From positions 37,283 through 101,282 of the forward strand of contig PLCM01000026.1 of the NCBI GenBank assembly GCA_003134765.1: DNA of 64,000 bases. Reading direction: 5' to 3'. A program made the position numbers and the translations under genes. This document shows positions 16,957 to 26,182 of this stretch, one piece after another (within the stretch, counting starts at the first letter, position 1; every line of letters starts with the position of its first letter). This DNA comes from Spartobacteria bacterium (GTDB lineage Bacteria; Verrucomicrobiota; Verrucomicrobiia; Chthoniobacterales; UBA10450). The notes under the pieces were generated by a model. It was given only the letters and a program-made list of their open reading frames with translations. It was not told the DNA's origin and made no database searches.

Positions 16957-17556
16957 TCAGCGCGTAGTTTGCTGGTCGAATTTGTCCGACTTCAAGAGTT
17001 CCTCACCTTTTCGGATAGCATCGCGTCGCCGCTTTCTTATCGGCTTGGCCGGGACGCCCCCGTAAATCGTCCATGGTTCCGTCGATGTGCTAAGCAGACT
17101 GAGCGCCCCCAGCACTGATCCTTCAGCGAGCGTCACTCCAGGCAGGACGATAGCCCCGGCACCCACGTTTGCATGCTCTTCCATTAGGACAGCCCCGGAA
17201 TTGAGGCCAAGCAACTCTGCTGGGATGGTGGGGCCCATCAGGTGCTCACCGGAATAATCGTCGTTTATTGTGTAAATGCGCGCTCCGTGCGCGATGTTGG
17301 CAAAGTTCTTCATTTCGAAACCCGCCTTGGCTGCAATAAAGACGCCGGCGGCAATATGGGTGTAACATCCGATACTTAAGAAGCCGGTCGCAAGGAGGAT
17401 GACATCCGGATCAATTCGGGCATGTGAACCAATCGAGATGTTTTCGATCCCCACGAGCGTCACGCGTTCATGGATCATCACGTCATGCCCGACTGATTTG
17501 AAAGGCATTCCAGACACAGCGTCAGGCGTGAGATAATTGGCGCGGTAGTTGGTCAT
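16957..17556 (-). CDS. Hexapeptide-repeat O-acetyltransferase
   Basis: 199 residues. It shows imperfect left-handed beta-helix hexapeptide repeats (VTLVGIENISIGSHARIDPD, IGCYTHIAAGVFIAAKAGFE, ANVGAGAIVLPGVTLAEGSV) and the usual end IYGGVPAKPIRKR. Such enzymes acetylate sugars from acetyl-CoA as trimers. It is longer than NodL-type enzymes only through its basic C-terminal tail. An inverted repeat TTGCGT-TGGTC-ACGCAA (17565-17581) sits 8 nt upstream of the ATG and may be an operator. The substrate is unknown; glycan O-acetylation is inferred. Confidence 0.86.
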   Translation of the reverse strand: MTNYRANYLTPDAVSGMPFKSVGHDVMIHERVTLVGIENISIGSHARIDPDVILLATGFLSIGCYTHIAAGVFIAAKAGFEMKNFANIAHGARIYTINDDYSGEHLMGPTIPAELLGLNSGAVLMEEHANVGAGAIVLPGVTLAEGSVLGALSLLSTSTEPWTIYGGVPAKPIRKRRRDAIRKGEELLKSDKFDQQTTR

Positions 17557-17970
17557 CTAGCTTCTTGCGTTGGTCACGCAAACGTACCACTTATATGCGC
17601 CTCCTGTGGAGATCGCATGAAGATCAAAGAATGCCTTGTGTTAAGAGGGACCGCAACGGAAATAATTGAAAGCCATGATTCCTCGTCCGCCGCGAGTTCC
17701 ACAAACATGATCGAGACATCTTTCGATGTGCGCCGGGACTTTGAATCTGAAGACTCCAAACGCCGAGAGATAGCCTTTGAGAAGAGAGAATTAAGGGGCT
17801 ATTAATCGCAAGTGGCGATATGAGCAGGAACAGACTTAAAGGTCTCGCGGTTAACGGCGGACCGCGTTCGAACCATTGCACCTCTCGGAACTGCGCGCGC
17901 AAAATGTGCACAAGCGTTAACTTAAGAGCGGGAATTTGCCGCACGGCGCAGCCAGTAGATCCTTGAAACA
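17557..17970. other. Intergenic region without a supported gene
   Basis: 414 bp between divergent genes. It holds the inverted repeat at 17565-17581 next to the acetyltransferase start. Short open frames of 60-115 codons exist on both strands, but none resembles a known family and they overlap each other, so none is annotated. The last 60 bp must contain the start signals of the acyltransferase gene, but no convincing promoter is visible. Confidence 0.5.
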
Positions 17971-19068
17971 ATGGGTGCCTTTCGACTTTTCCTCGCTGCG
18001 GTCGTCGCTCTAGGCCATTGGGAGCTAATGGTCCTTAAACCGAGAAGTATTGCCATTTCGCGCTCGACCTTGTTTGGTTTTAACGCCGCCTACGCAGTCC
18101 TATTCTTCTATTTAATTAGCGGATACTTGATCACGTATACTTTGTCGCGAAATTACGAGCCATCCAAACTGGGGGTAGCCCACTTTTATACGAATCGCGC
18201 TGTTCGCATATTTTCACTCTATTGGCCATTAGTCGTTGTAGTTTTGTTGCTCATGCCGGAGGCGCGACATCAGTTCTTCAGCGTCAATTTGCTCGACAAA
18301 TTTACCGCGCTTTTTCTCATCGGAATCGATTGGCGCGTCAGTTTCGGCCGGCCTGGCGGTCAATATTTTCTTGCAACCATACCTTCGCTGCAACAAGCCT
18401 GGTCGCTCGGAGCAGAATTGACCTTTTACCTGATGGCTCCACTCTTAATGCGAAGCTGGAAGATTGCGACCACATTGCTCCTGGGTTCGCTTGCCGTGAG
18501 GATGGCATTTGTGTCGACGCTCCCGGGAGGACAGCACGATGTCTGGACATACACGTTTTTTCCGTCAACGCTCGTCTTCTTTCTCCTGGGACACTTTGCC
18601 ATGAAAAGCGGCCAACACTGGCCGGCCTTAGGCACGGCTCGCGTCGGCCTGCCCCTCGTGGGGTTAAGTCTCATCTGGATGACGCTGAACCACACCGGTC
18701 GGTTCGACAGCGTTTGGTTTTGGGCTGCGATTCTTTTATTCTCCGCCGGTTTGCCCGGACTATTCAACTCGACGAAAAGCGGCCGGTTCTTAAACCGGAT
18801 CGGTGATCTTTCCTATCCGCTCTACCTTGTCCATCTTCTCACTATCATGCTGTTCGGCAATTACATTGCCAGTTTCACAACACGCCTGGTAAGTGGAAAG
18901 GCGCTCTTTGGCTTCGTTTCCAGTTCGATATTTTTGTCAGCCGCTATCGCGCTCTCGGTCGCCGCACATTACTTGCTGGAATACCCTATGGCGCGCGCGA
19001 TGCACGCGACAGCATCAAAACTGCTCAAACCGCAGCGACGCGATCGCCTTGCATTTCAATCGAGTTGA
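17971..19068 (+). CDS. Membrane acyltransferase (acyltransferase 3 / OafA-like)
   Basis: 365 residues with about ten hydrophobic segments. The N-terminal GAFRLFLAAVVALGHW, YLISGYLITYTL and FYTNRAVRIFSLYWPL match the acyltransferase-3 family (LxxxxvhH-like and R-x-x-R signatures), although the usual His-His pair is reduced to GHW. LEYPMARAM is the conserved end. Enzymes of this family O-acetylate or O-succinylate glycans across the inner membrane. The C-terminal ~20 residues are basic. It lies in the lower-GC part of the locus. Confidence 0.85.
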   Translation: MGAFRLFLAAVVALGHWELMVLKPRSIAISRSTLFGFNAAYAVLFFYLISGYLITYTLSRNYEPSKLGVAHFYTNRAVRIFSLYWPLVVVVLLLMPEARHQFFSVNLLDKFTALFLIGIDWRVSFGRPGGQYFLATIPSLQQAWSLGAELTFYLMAPLLMRSWKIATTLLLGSLAVRMAFVSTLPGGQHDVWTYTFFPSTLVFFLLGHFAMKSGQHWPALGTARVGLPLVGLSLIWMTLNHTGRFDSVWFWAAILLFSAGLPGLFNSTKSGRFLNRIGDLSYPLYLVHLLTIMLFGNYIASFTTRLVSGKALFGFVSSSIFLSAAIALSVAAHYLLEYPMARAMHATASKLLKPQRRDRLAFQSS

Positions 19069-19144
19069 GCGAGTACCGCTCGTTCGGCGGCCCACCAGCG
19101 CGTTCATTTAACGTTTCGATCGACCAGAAATAAGCACGGCTGAT

Positions 19145-20374
19145 ATGGGAGACAAATATGATCCGAAAACAAGACTCGAGGATCTTGCGATTTATGGAGC
19201 GCGTCCGGCCTTTGACGAGGACCTTCATGTAGGGCGTCCCAACATCGGGAACCGGGCCACGCTCTTGGAGCGCATGAACGAAATCCTGGACAACCGCTGG
19301 CTAACGAATAACGGCCGATACGTTCAAGAGTTTGAACGTCATATAGCTAACCTTGTTGGCGTAAGACACTGCGTTGCGATGTGCAACGCGACTTCCGCGC
19401 TGGAAATGACTATTAGCGCGCTCCAGTTGAGCGGCGAAGTAGTTGTCCCGTCCTTCACCTTCGTTGCGACAGCCCACGCCCTGCAATGGCAGGGCATCAC
19501 GCCGGCGTTCGCCGATATCGATCCAACCTCTCATAACCTTGATCCAACGCGGGTCGAACAAATGATCACGGCACGAACAAGCGCCATCATCGGCGTCCAC
19601 CTCTGGGGGCGAGCCTGTAACGTTGAAGCGCTGGAGGAAATCGCCTCGCGCCGCGGCCTGAGGTTACTATTCGACGCCGCCCACGCTTTTGGCTGCTCTC
19701 ATAAGGGGAGAATGATAGGAGGGTTTGGCGACGCCGAGGTTTTCAGTTTTCACGCGACAAAAATCCTCAATAGTTTTGAGGGCGGAGCTGTAGTGACTAA
19801 CAATGACGTATTAGCGGATAAAACCCGCTTGATGCGCAATTTTGGTTTCGCGGGCTATGATCACGTCACTCGATTAGGGCTCAACGGGAAAATGACCGAA
19901 GTTTGTGCGGCCATGGGCCTGACCTCCCTTGAGGCAATGCCGGAAATCGTGGCGATAAACCGCCGCAATTGGGAAATCTATCACGGCGAATTGACAGGAT
20001 TGCCAGGGGTCTCAATTATTGAATACGATTCGCACGAACGTAATAACTACCATTATATTGTGACCGAGGTCGACTCGGAGAAAGCACCGCTCACCAGAGA
20101 TCAATTATTGGCAGTCCTGAAGAAGGAGAACGTGCTTGCGCGAAAATATTTCTGGCCAGGCTGTCATCGCATGGCCCCTTATGATTCCCTCTATCCAAAC
20201 GCATCCGCCGCTTTATCTCAAACGGAGCAGGTGGCGTCACGGGTTATGATACTGCCGACCGGTCAAACCGTTACTCCGAAAATCATCCGAACCATCTGCA
20301 GCCTTATTCGTTGCGCATTCGATAACGCCAGCAAAATACGCAAACTCTTGGAAACACAACCGACTGATGTTTGA
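19145..20374 (+). CDS. DegT/DnrJ/EryC1 aminotransferase
   Basis: 409 residues. PLP fold type I sugar aminotransferase: NATSALEMTISAL binds phosphate, FDAAHAFG (176-183, D177) stacks on PLP, and SFHATKILNSFEGG carries the Schiff-base Lys (K206). GKMTEVCAAMGLTSLE and NNYHYIV complete the family pattern. It converts a keto-sugar nucleotide to an amino-sugar or, less often, acts as a dehydratase; the Lys argues for transamination. It is 12 nt upstream of the next methyltransferase gene, so co-transcription is likely. Confidence 0.88.
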   Translation: MGDKYDPKTRLEDLAIYGARPAFDEDLHVGRPNIGNRATLLERMNEILDNRWLTNNGRYVQEFERHIANLVGVRHCVAMCNATSALEMTISALQLSGEVVVPSFTFVATAHALQWQGITPAFADIDPTSHNLDPTRVEQMITARTSAIIGVHLWGRACNVEALEEIASRRGLRLLFDAAHAFGCSHKGRMIGGFGDAEVFSFHATKILNSFEGGAVVTNNDVLADKTRLMRNFGFAGYDHVTRLGLNGKMTEVCAAMGLTSLEAMPEIVAINRRNWEIYHGELTGLPGVSIIEYDSHERNNYHYIVTEVDSEKAPLTRDQLLAVLKKENVLARKYFWPGCHRMAPYDSLYPNASAALSQTEQVASRVMILPTGQTVTPKIIRTICSLIRCAFDNASKIRKLLETQPTDV

Positions 20375-20386
20375 CATTGCCGAACT

Positions 20387-21553
20387 ATGGAAACGCCTTT
20401 GGCCAAAGTTAGTGCGCAGGGACAACTTTTCACCCCCTCCCTCTTGCCGCTTCATGATCTACGTCTTCTCGACGACCGCAACAAATGGCAATCTACTGGC
20501 ATAGATCCACAGTTCGATGTCATCGGCCCATGGCCGCAATGTCCCACAAAAATATCCTTGGAGATTGAGACGGAGGAGGGAATCGCAGGGAGTTCAAAAC
20601 TGTACGTCGACAGCGGAAAGGGCTACAGCGAGGAAGAGGGCTACGACTTGGGTGCAGTTAATCGAGAGCAAGTTAGTTATATCCCGCTAAGCTCAGCAGT
20701 GGTTAGCCTGAGATTGGATCCTTTTTCTGCGACGGGAGAATTCAAAATCAAAAAACTTATTTTTGAGAGCGCTTCCAACACTAACGATGCGCGGGAAGAC
20801 AGAAACAAAGCCGCTCTGGATCGAGAGGCATTGGCAAGCATCTATCTGACCGGAAATGGCATAGAAGTCGGCGCTCTTCATAATCCACTCAGGGTGCCTG
20901 CTTACGTTAACGTCCAGTATGTCGACCTGAAGCAGCCCGAGGAACTGCAAAAATTTTACGTCGGCGTGACGAACATCAAGGCACCCGATATTTTGACGGA
21001 TGGCGAGACGTTAGCGGGCGTAGGCGATGAGTCGCAGGACTTCGTTATCGCGAATCACTTCATCGAACACTGCCAGGACCCTATTGGCACGATTGAGAAC
21101 TTTCTCAGGGTGCTTAAGCCCAAAGGAATACTGTTCCTCACAATTCCTGATAAACGATTTACGTTTGATGTCCGTCGTCCTCCGACAACGTTTGAGCACC
21201 TCTTAAAAGACTACCGGGAGGGCGGTGAGTGGTCGCGGTTTCTCCACCATGAAGAGGCGCACCGGCTGATATTGGGCGTTACGGATGAAAAGCAGATCAG
21301 GCGACATATGGAGGGAATGGCCGATACACATTATCACGTATGGACGCAAACAGAGATGCTGGAGATGATCGTCAGATTGCGGAAGGAGCTTGCCTTCGAT
21401 TTCGATTTGGAGGCTTTTGTCAATGTTCCGCCACTGGAAGCAGTTCTAATTATCCGTAAGAGTGCTGGAAAGATGAGCGAGCAGGATGAACTATCCTGGT
21501 TCAACAACGAGCGAGAGGCTTATCGGCAAAGATATCCCGATTTTGAGTTTTAG
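20387..21553 (+). CDS. SAM-dependent methyltransferase with N-terminal beta-rich domain
   Basis: 388 residues. Residues ~20-130 are beta-rich (KISLEIETEEGIAGSSKLYV, VSLRLDPFSATGEFKIKKL), as in accessory domains of glycan-locus proteins. The methyltransferase half has GNGIEVGALHNPL, FVIANHFIEHCQDP and LKPKGILFLTIPDKRFTFD, the pattern of the GT-associated Methyltransf_11/DUF268-type group. It follows the aminotransferase closely. The acceptor is unknown. Confidence 0.8.
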   Translation: METPLAKVSAQGQLFTPSLLPLHDLRLLDDRNKWQSTGIDPQFDVIGPWPQCPTKISLEIETEEGIAGSSKLYVDSGKGYSEEEGYDLGAVNREQVSYIPLSSAVVSLRLDPFSATGEFKIKKLIFESASNTNDAREDRNKAALDREALASIYLTGNGIEVGALHNPLRVPAYVNVQYVDLKQPEELQKFYVGVTNIKAPDILTDGETLAGVGDESQDFVIANHFIEHCQDPIGTIENFLRVLKPKGILFLTIPDKRFTFDVRRPPTTFEHLLKDYREGGEWSRFLHHEEAHRLILGVTDEKQIRRHMEGMADTHYHVWTQTEMLEMIVRLRKELAFDFDLEAFVNVPPLEAVLIIRKSAGKMSEQDELSWFNNEREAYRQRYPDFEF

Positions 21554-21669
21554 CTGTCGCGGGACGTGGAACGATATGAGAATTGGCGATTGCCAAACAA
21601 GGGCAGCCCTCCGCTTCCTGGACGGACTCACTTCCCGCTATCGGAAAACTCTTAGAAGCGAACCGGCGA

Positions 21670-22746
21670 ATGCCGAATAGTGCCAATCGCCCAATAAAGA
21701 TGGCTCCGATCGCAGATCGCTTCAGGCGCGCCCTCTTGACTCGTGTTGCGACCTTCAGGACCAAACGCCTGATTGTTTTTCTTACACCTGGTTACGAACA
21801 CCGAACGGGAGGCGTGCTCTCGATTGCTGCCACGTACCGGGAGTCACTGGCGCTGCGACACCTGCATCGAGCCAAGGTAGTGATGTGCGGCGTCCCGGGT
21901 GACGATCCGCTATTTTACAAATACACCTGGTTTAGAAACCGTAATTACCTGTTGGACTTAAATTCCGTCTTAAAGAACTGCGCGCACCTTGATTTTCTGC
22001 TACTGCACATCCCCGAATACGCGGTGAATCAGGTACTGGAGTGGCTAAATTCAGCGTCGGCGACGCTTCTTTCAAACGTCAAGGAGGTTCACCTTAACAT
22101 CCTGCTGCAAAATCTCGATTGTCTCCAAGGCCAGAACGTCTCGGACCTGAAGCGTTTCGGAAAAGTGACCTGCACAACGGCACACGACGCATACACTAAC
22201 TCTGCAACTCGGGACGCGTTGGGCGTCTCAGTGCACAAGCTTGGGGTTCGCACTGGACCAGAATTATTTTCTAGATCGACCTACTGGGAAAAGGAGCCTC
22301 TTTTAGTTGTGTCTAACGACCCCCATCCGTTGAGGGACGAAGTACTCGGGCGGATCACCGAAAGATGTCCTCACTTAGAGCTACGAGTGATTCAAAATCT
22401 CTCTTACGAAGCCTACAAGAAACTGATTCGCCATGCGAAATGGTCGTTAACTTTTGGCGAAGGACTGGATGGCTACTTTGCGGAGGAGGTTTGGAGCGGT
22501 GGTGTCGCTTTCGCGGTATTTAACGATCGCTACTTCACCCCGGCGTTTGCTACATTGGAGACTGTTTACCCCACTTGGGAGGTTCTTCTGGGTAGGATGC
22601 CTGCGGATCTTCAACGCCTCGACGACCCCGTCGCCTACAATCGGTGCTGGCGCGAAGCTTATGATTTGCTGAACGACCTGTACAGTACCGACCGATTCCG
22701 CGAAAACCTTCGACTGTTTTACCGGGGCGAATATACCTTTCCCTGA
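21670..22746 (+). CDS. Putative GT-B-like glycosyltransferase, family not recognised
   Basis: About 358 residues from ATG 21670; an in-frame TTG at 21583 would add 29 residues. LIVFLTPGYEHRTGGVLSIA resembles the N-terminal Rossmann half of GT-B enzymes, and WSLTFGEGLDGYFAEEVWSGGVAFAVF resembles the donor-binding region (E-x7-E-like) of the C-terminal half. SNDPHPLRDEVLGRI opens the second domain. Identity beyond a GT-B fold is uncertain. It is upstream of, and in line with, a family-2-like transferase. Confidence 0.62.
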   Translation: MPNSANRPIKMAPIADRFRRALLTRVATFRTKRLIVFLTPGYEHRTGGVLSIAATYRESLALRHLHRAKVVMCGVPGDDPLFYKYTWFRNRNYLLDLNSVLKNCAHLDFLLLHIPEYAVNQVLEWLNSASATLLSNVKEVHLNILLQNLDCLQGQNVSDLKRFGKVTCTTAHDAYTNSATRDALGVSVHKLGVRTGPELFSRSTYWEKEPLLVVSNDPHPLRDEVLGRITERCPHLELRVIQNLSYEAYKKLIRHAKWSLTFGEGLDGYFAEEVWSGGVAFAVFNDRYFTPAFATLETVYPTWEVLLGRMPADLQRLDDPVAYNRCWREAYDLLNDLYSTDRFRENLRLFYRGEYTFP

Positions 22747-22773
22747 ATCCATTAGCGAAACGCAAAGAAGATT

Positions 22774-23856
22774 ATGCGCATCAAGGCAATGCTCGTGACC
22801 CACCATCTTCCAGAGGAGTCGATGCCCTGGATGGCGGAAGCGCGAAGCGTGTTCGACGAGCTGGTCATATTTATTGATGAGAACCGAGTCAAAACCGGCA
22901 CGGTGGACCGAGCAAAGGAAGTGGGCAGTCGTGTCCATCTCTATAAGGCAGACACCTGGTATGAATGGGATTTGGAGGCAAAGGCGCGGGCCTGCGACAG
23001 CGAGTGGGTATTCCAAATCGAATACGACGAACAGCTTAGCCCGGAGTGGCAACAAGGCGGGTGGCGTCAGCTCTTGGAAACAACGGAGTTCACCCATTTT
23101 TGGATTGCGCGCCGATGGACTGTGCCTGGCGGCGGATACATCTGTGATCCTCCCTGGTGGCCTGATTTCCAGCTTAGGTTGTTTCGAAATCACCTGGAGG
23201 GGGCGACCTTTCCAACAAAGCTTCATGAGCGGATTCGCGTGCCCGGACCCGGCGCGAGTTTTCGGAGTCTGATGATCTATCACCACGTCCTGGCGCTGTG
23301 CTCGCGCGCCGAGCGCGAAGATCGAGTGCGACGTTACGAAGAAATGCGCCCTGGTGAAGGCGGGGGCCATTATTATTCATATGAAAAATATCACCCGTCC
23401 GAAGCGCCGCTCCCGGGGCCAACCAGCCCGGACTGCGAGAGCGAGGTGATCCGGATGGACTCATTACCACGGGAGAAAATCCTGGACATATCGATAAATG
23501 TGAAAAGCGCACCCAGTGACGTAGCCGTCTCCGAAATGTTTTGGCTCGATGTGGAGCTAACCAATGCAACGAGAGATCCAATTTACTCCTGTCCGCCATT
23601 TCCGGTCCGCCTGACGTACCATTGGCTTGATGAAGCTACGCGCCTCATGGTCGTATTTGAAGGGGAACGCAGTGGGATATTTCCCTGTGCGCCGGCCACT
23701 TCCATTACCCCTTGGAGGATGGCAGTGATCGCTCCTAACGAACCGGGTGGATACGCTCTGCAGGTGACTTTAGTCCAGGACGGCGTCCGTTGGTTCGAGG
23801 ACGTCAATCCAGATATCCTGCAAGAATTTTCCGTGCGCGTGAAGCCCGTGAGTTGA
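22774..23856 (+). CDS. Glycosyltransferase-like protein with C-terminal beta-sandwich domain
   Basis: 360 residues. The N-terminal ~215 residues resemble family-2 transferases (FDELVIFIDENRVKTGT, EWVFQIEYDEQLSPEW as the acidic metal site, FQLRLFRNHLEGATFP). Residues ~230-358 form an immunoglobulin-like domain (VSEMFWLDVELTNATRDPIY, RLTYHWLDE, APNEPGGYALQVTLVQDG) that is often appended to glycosyltransferases or methyltransferases in such loci and probably binds the glycan. It is 27 nt from the preceding gene. The end converges on the methyltransferase at 23920. Confidence 0.78.
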   Translation: MRIKAMLVTHHLPEESMPWMAEARSVFDELVIFIDENRVKTGTVDRAKEVGSRVHLYKADTWYEWDLEAKARACDSEWVFQIEYDEQLSPEWQQGGWRQLLETTEFTHFWIARRWTVPGGGYICDPPWWPDFQLRLFRNHLEGATFPTKLHERIRVPGPGASFRSLMIYHHVLALCSRAEREDRVRRYEEMRPGEGGGHYYSYEKYHPSEAPLPGPTSPDCESEVIRMDSLPREKILDISINVKSAPSDVAVSEMFWLDVELTNATRDPIYSCPPFPVRLTYHWLDEATRLMVVFEGERSGIFPCAPATSITPWRMAVIAPNEPGGYALQVTLVQDGVRWFEDVNPDILQEFSVRVKPVS

Positions 23857-23919
23857 ATTTGTGTTATCAGCAGCGCGAGGAGAGATACCGGAAGCTTGGC
23901 TCTGTCCACTTCTCAGTTG

Positions 23920-24615
23920 TCACTTACGGTTGGTTATTTCAAAGCATGCGACCCCCGCGGCCGCAGGAGCCCCATGATCCCCATAGGCTGTGTTAGCAAG
24001 CTGGTCGGCCGCGCAGGGCACCCAGCCCGCGGTAGTGTAGCGGAAGTAATCGGCTTGAGCGACCGAAATTCCGGGAACAGAAAGCAATCTTTCTATCGCG
24101 GACGAATCATAGTTAATAAACCACCCGTAGTCTACAAACCGGCCATAGGGCACTGTCAGGATAAGATTGGCGCCCGGCTTAAGTATTCGCAGCATTTCCT
24201 CCATCGCCAGGACATCCGGAGGGGACTCGTCGCCTTCCCGCAAAGGGAGTTCAGCAATTGGTTTGTAGTGTCTGGCATTGTCTCTGCCGACATGTTCAAT
24301 CGTGGAAACGCACAGAATCATATCGAAGAAGTTGGCGGCGTACCCGCTCTCACGTATGTCAGCGGTCCTCTTAATGAAAAAAGGAGCCTCGACCGAGGAT
24401 ATGTCAATTCCGTGAAGCTCGGGAATGGCGAGCGCCCGCAAGCCTTCGATATATTGCGGATTCTCCGTCGCGAATGAGCACCCAACCTCCAAAACTCGCT
24501 GCTGACCGGCGTATCGAGAAAGGGCCCATGGAATTTCGATCATTCTTTCCGACGCACCAGAACCGTAGGGAAATTTCAGGTCAAAAACGATGGGATTAAT
24601 GCCGGCAGGTTTCAC
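23920..24615 (-). CDS. SAM-dependent methyltransferase
   Basis: 231 residues. RVLEVGCSFATEN (~40-52) is the SAM loop, LHGIDISS the acidic strand, FFDMILCVSTIEHVGRDN the motif-IV region and LRILKPGANLILTVPYGR the post-IV strand. It belongs to the group found beside glycosyltransferases (DUF268-like). It is a single gene on the minus strand between a plus-strand glycosyltransferase and a decayed oxidoreductase. The acceptor is unknown. Confidence 0.82.
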   Translation of the reverse strand: MKPAGINPIVFDLKFPYGSGASERMIEIPWALSRYAGQQRVLEVGCSFATENPQYIEGLRALAIPELHGIDISSVEAPFFIKRTADIRESGYAANFFDMILCVSTIEHVGRDNARHYKPIAELPLREGDESPPDVLAMEEMLRILKPGANLILTVPYGRFVDYGWFINYDSSAIERLLSVPGISVAQADYFRYTTAGWVPCAADQLANTAYGDHGAPAAAGVACFEITNRK

Positions 24616-24827
24616 TGGCGGTTAGCATGCTGCGTAAATTGACAGCGTCTTGATCGGCATACGGAGCAGATGACACGATGCGAAATCTCTGTCAAACTGG
24701 TTGATACCCGAATCTCTCGATCCAGAATAGCCCGCGATTCTTCACCGATCAAGTCGACGAGATGTAAGGAAAAGCTTTTTATGGAATTGGCATTAGGAGA
24801 CTCTATCCTGGAAACATCGCGCCGAGA

Positions 24828-25163
24828 TTGAACTCGACTGATTTTTTGATCATCGGCGGCGGGATTATCGGGCTCAGCATAGCCCGGGAGCTGAAACGTC
24901 GTTTTCCTGGCGCTCGCGTGACCTTGTTAGAAAAAGAAGCTGCGTATGGGCTGCATGCCAGCGGCCGGAACGGCGGCGTAATCCCTCGAAGATCGAGTGA
25001 AAGAACTGGAAGCGGCAAGAAACGCGTCACTTTGACAAAAGGGTGTATTAAATTATTAATCTTCGAAAGGGCGGCTGCGCAGATTCCGTTTATCGGCTCA
25101 CCATCTAAAGCTCTCTGGCATAGCAAGTCCAATGGCCTCGTGTTCGAAGGCTGTTCGTATTAG
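24828..25163 (+). pseudogene. N-terminal relic of an LhgO-like FAD-dependent oxidoreductase
   Basis: The first ~55 residues (DFLIIGGGIIGLSIAREL, RVTLLEKEAAYGLHASGRNGGV) are the FAD-binding start of L-2-hydroxyglutarate oxidase-type enzymes. After SGRNGGVI the frame loses all similarity; short matching words occur in another frame (RVKELEAARNASL near 24993-25031) and the frame ends at 25163, about 300 residues short of a full enzyme. No catalytic domain remains. It overlaps the 3' end of the next minus-strand gene by 4 nt. Confidence 0.78.
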
Positions 25164-26029
25164 ATTCGCCGGCCAACGAGAAGGAGTGAACCCCCGGCTG
25201 GGAAGGAAGAGCCGATTTTGATGAAGAGTCGTTCGACATCCATAACACGGCGTAAGATAAAATTTGTGGCCGCACCGATCTTGAATTCAGCCGCAGGATC
25301 ATATCGTTGTTTCGAAGAGGCGCCGGTTAAGCGCGAAACGAACATGAGTGGCAAGAGAAACGACACAAAAGACGTCACTCTTACGACCTCGAATCCGCTC
25401 CGCTCGACCTTATTTCTCAACTCATGTGCGCTATACCGACGCACGTGTCTGGCATAATCGTCGGCCTGACTCCAAAGAAAGGCATGTTGTGGAACCGTGA
25501 TTATGATACCGCCTCCTTTTCGCGTAGCCTGATGCATCTGCGAAAGCACCAGCTCGTCCTCTCGGATGTGCTCTAGGACGTCGAAGGCGCCAATGACATC
25601 GAAATTCTCCGCAAACGGAATGCGCCGCGCATCCATTTGGAACAGCTCGACTCCGGGGAGGCGCCGGGCGGCAATCGACAGCCCCGCGGTGAATACCTCG
25701 CTGCCAGACAAGGTTAGCTCAGGTAATGCGTCTTTGATGCCTGATAATACAAAGCCGGTCCCGCATCCAATCTCCAGAAAATTAGCGGCTTGAGGGAAGT
25801 ATTGTTTTAAGGCCCAAATAATCAGCCGATTTCGTGAGGTGAACCAAAAATTGCCTACTTCAAGTTTGGAAAGAGTGTCGAAATAGCTGGCTTCAAACCC
25901 TTCGCTCTCTTCCGCCAGTTCTGGGGCGAAAGCAAAATGGCCCTCCAGTATTTCCGGTTCATAGTGGCAAAATGGGCATTCGTACCCAAAACGCTCAAAA
26001 CGTCCGTTGCACTTCATGCAAACTAGCAT
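25160..26029 (-). CDS. SAM-dependent methyltransferase with N-terminal zinc ribbon
   Basis: 289 residues. CMKCNGRFERFGYECPFC (~4-21) is a zinc ribbon. The SAM domain has NFLEIGCGTGFVLSGIK (~83-99), FDVIGAFDVLEHIREDE and GGGIIITVPQHAFLWS; DYARHVRRYSAHELRNKVERSGFEV and a hydrophobic C-terminal part follow, as in the methyltransferase at 4908. A single minus-strand gene, 153 bp downstream of the propeller gene. It probably modifies a sugar or polyprenyl-linked glycan (context). Confidence 0.85.
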   Translation of the reverse strand: MLVCMKCNGRFERFGYECPFCHYEPEILEGHFAFAPELAEESEGFEASYFDTLSKLEVGNFWFTSRNRLIIWALKQYFPQAANFLEIGCGTGFVLSGIKDALPELTLSGSEVFTAGLSIAARRLPGVELFQMDARRIPFAENFDVIGAFDVLEHIREDELVLSQMHQATRKGGGIIITVPQHAFLWSQADDYARHVRRYSAHELRNKVERSGFEVVRVTSFVSFLLPLMFVSRLTGASSKQRYDPAAEFKIGAATNFILRRVMDVERLFIKIGSSFPAGGSLLLVGRRI

Positions 26030-26182
26030 TGTTGAAATTCGTGTTGGACCAAGTGACGCTTGCCTAGCTACAACGACATATTGTCCGGCGAGACCTTTTT
26101 AACTCCATCCGACTAGCTCGCGCGTCGGACATCGTCACCTTCACGGGATCATAATCGTCAAGTGCGTCGCATAACAACCACA

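Noticed and set aside
17617-17805. 62-codon open frame in the 17.6-18.0 kb gap
   Set aside because: No similarity, no start signals, and an equally open frame on the opposite strand.
22447-23370. 307-codon open frame on the minus strand
   Set aside because: Antisense to two conserved glycosyltransferase-like genes; no recognisable motifs.
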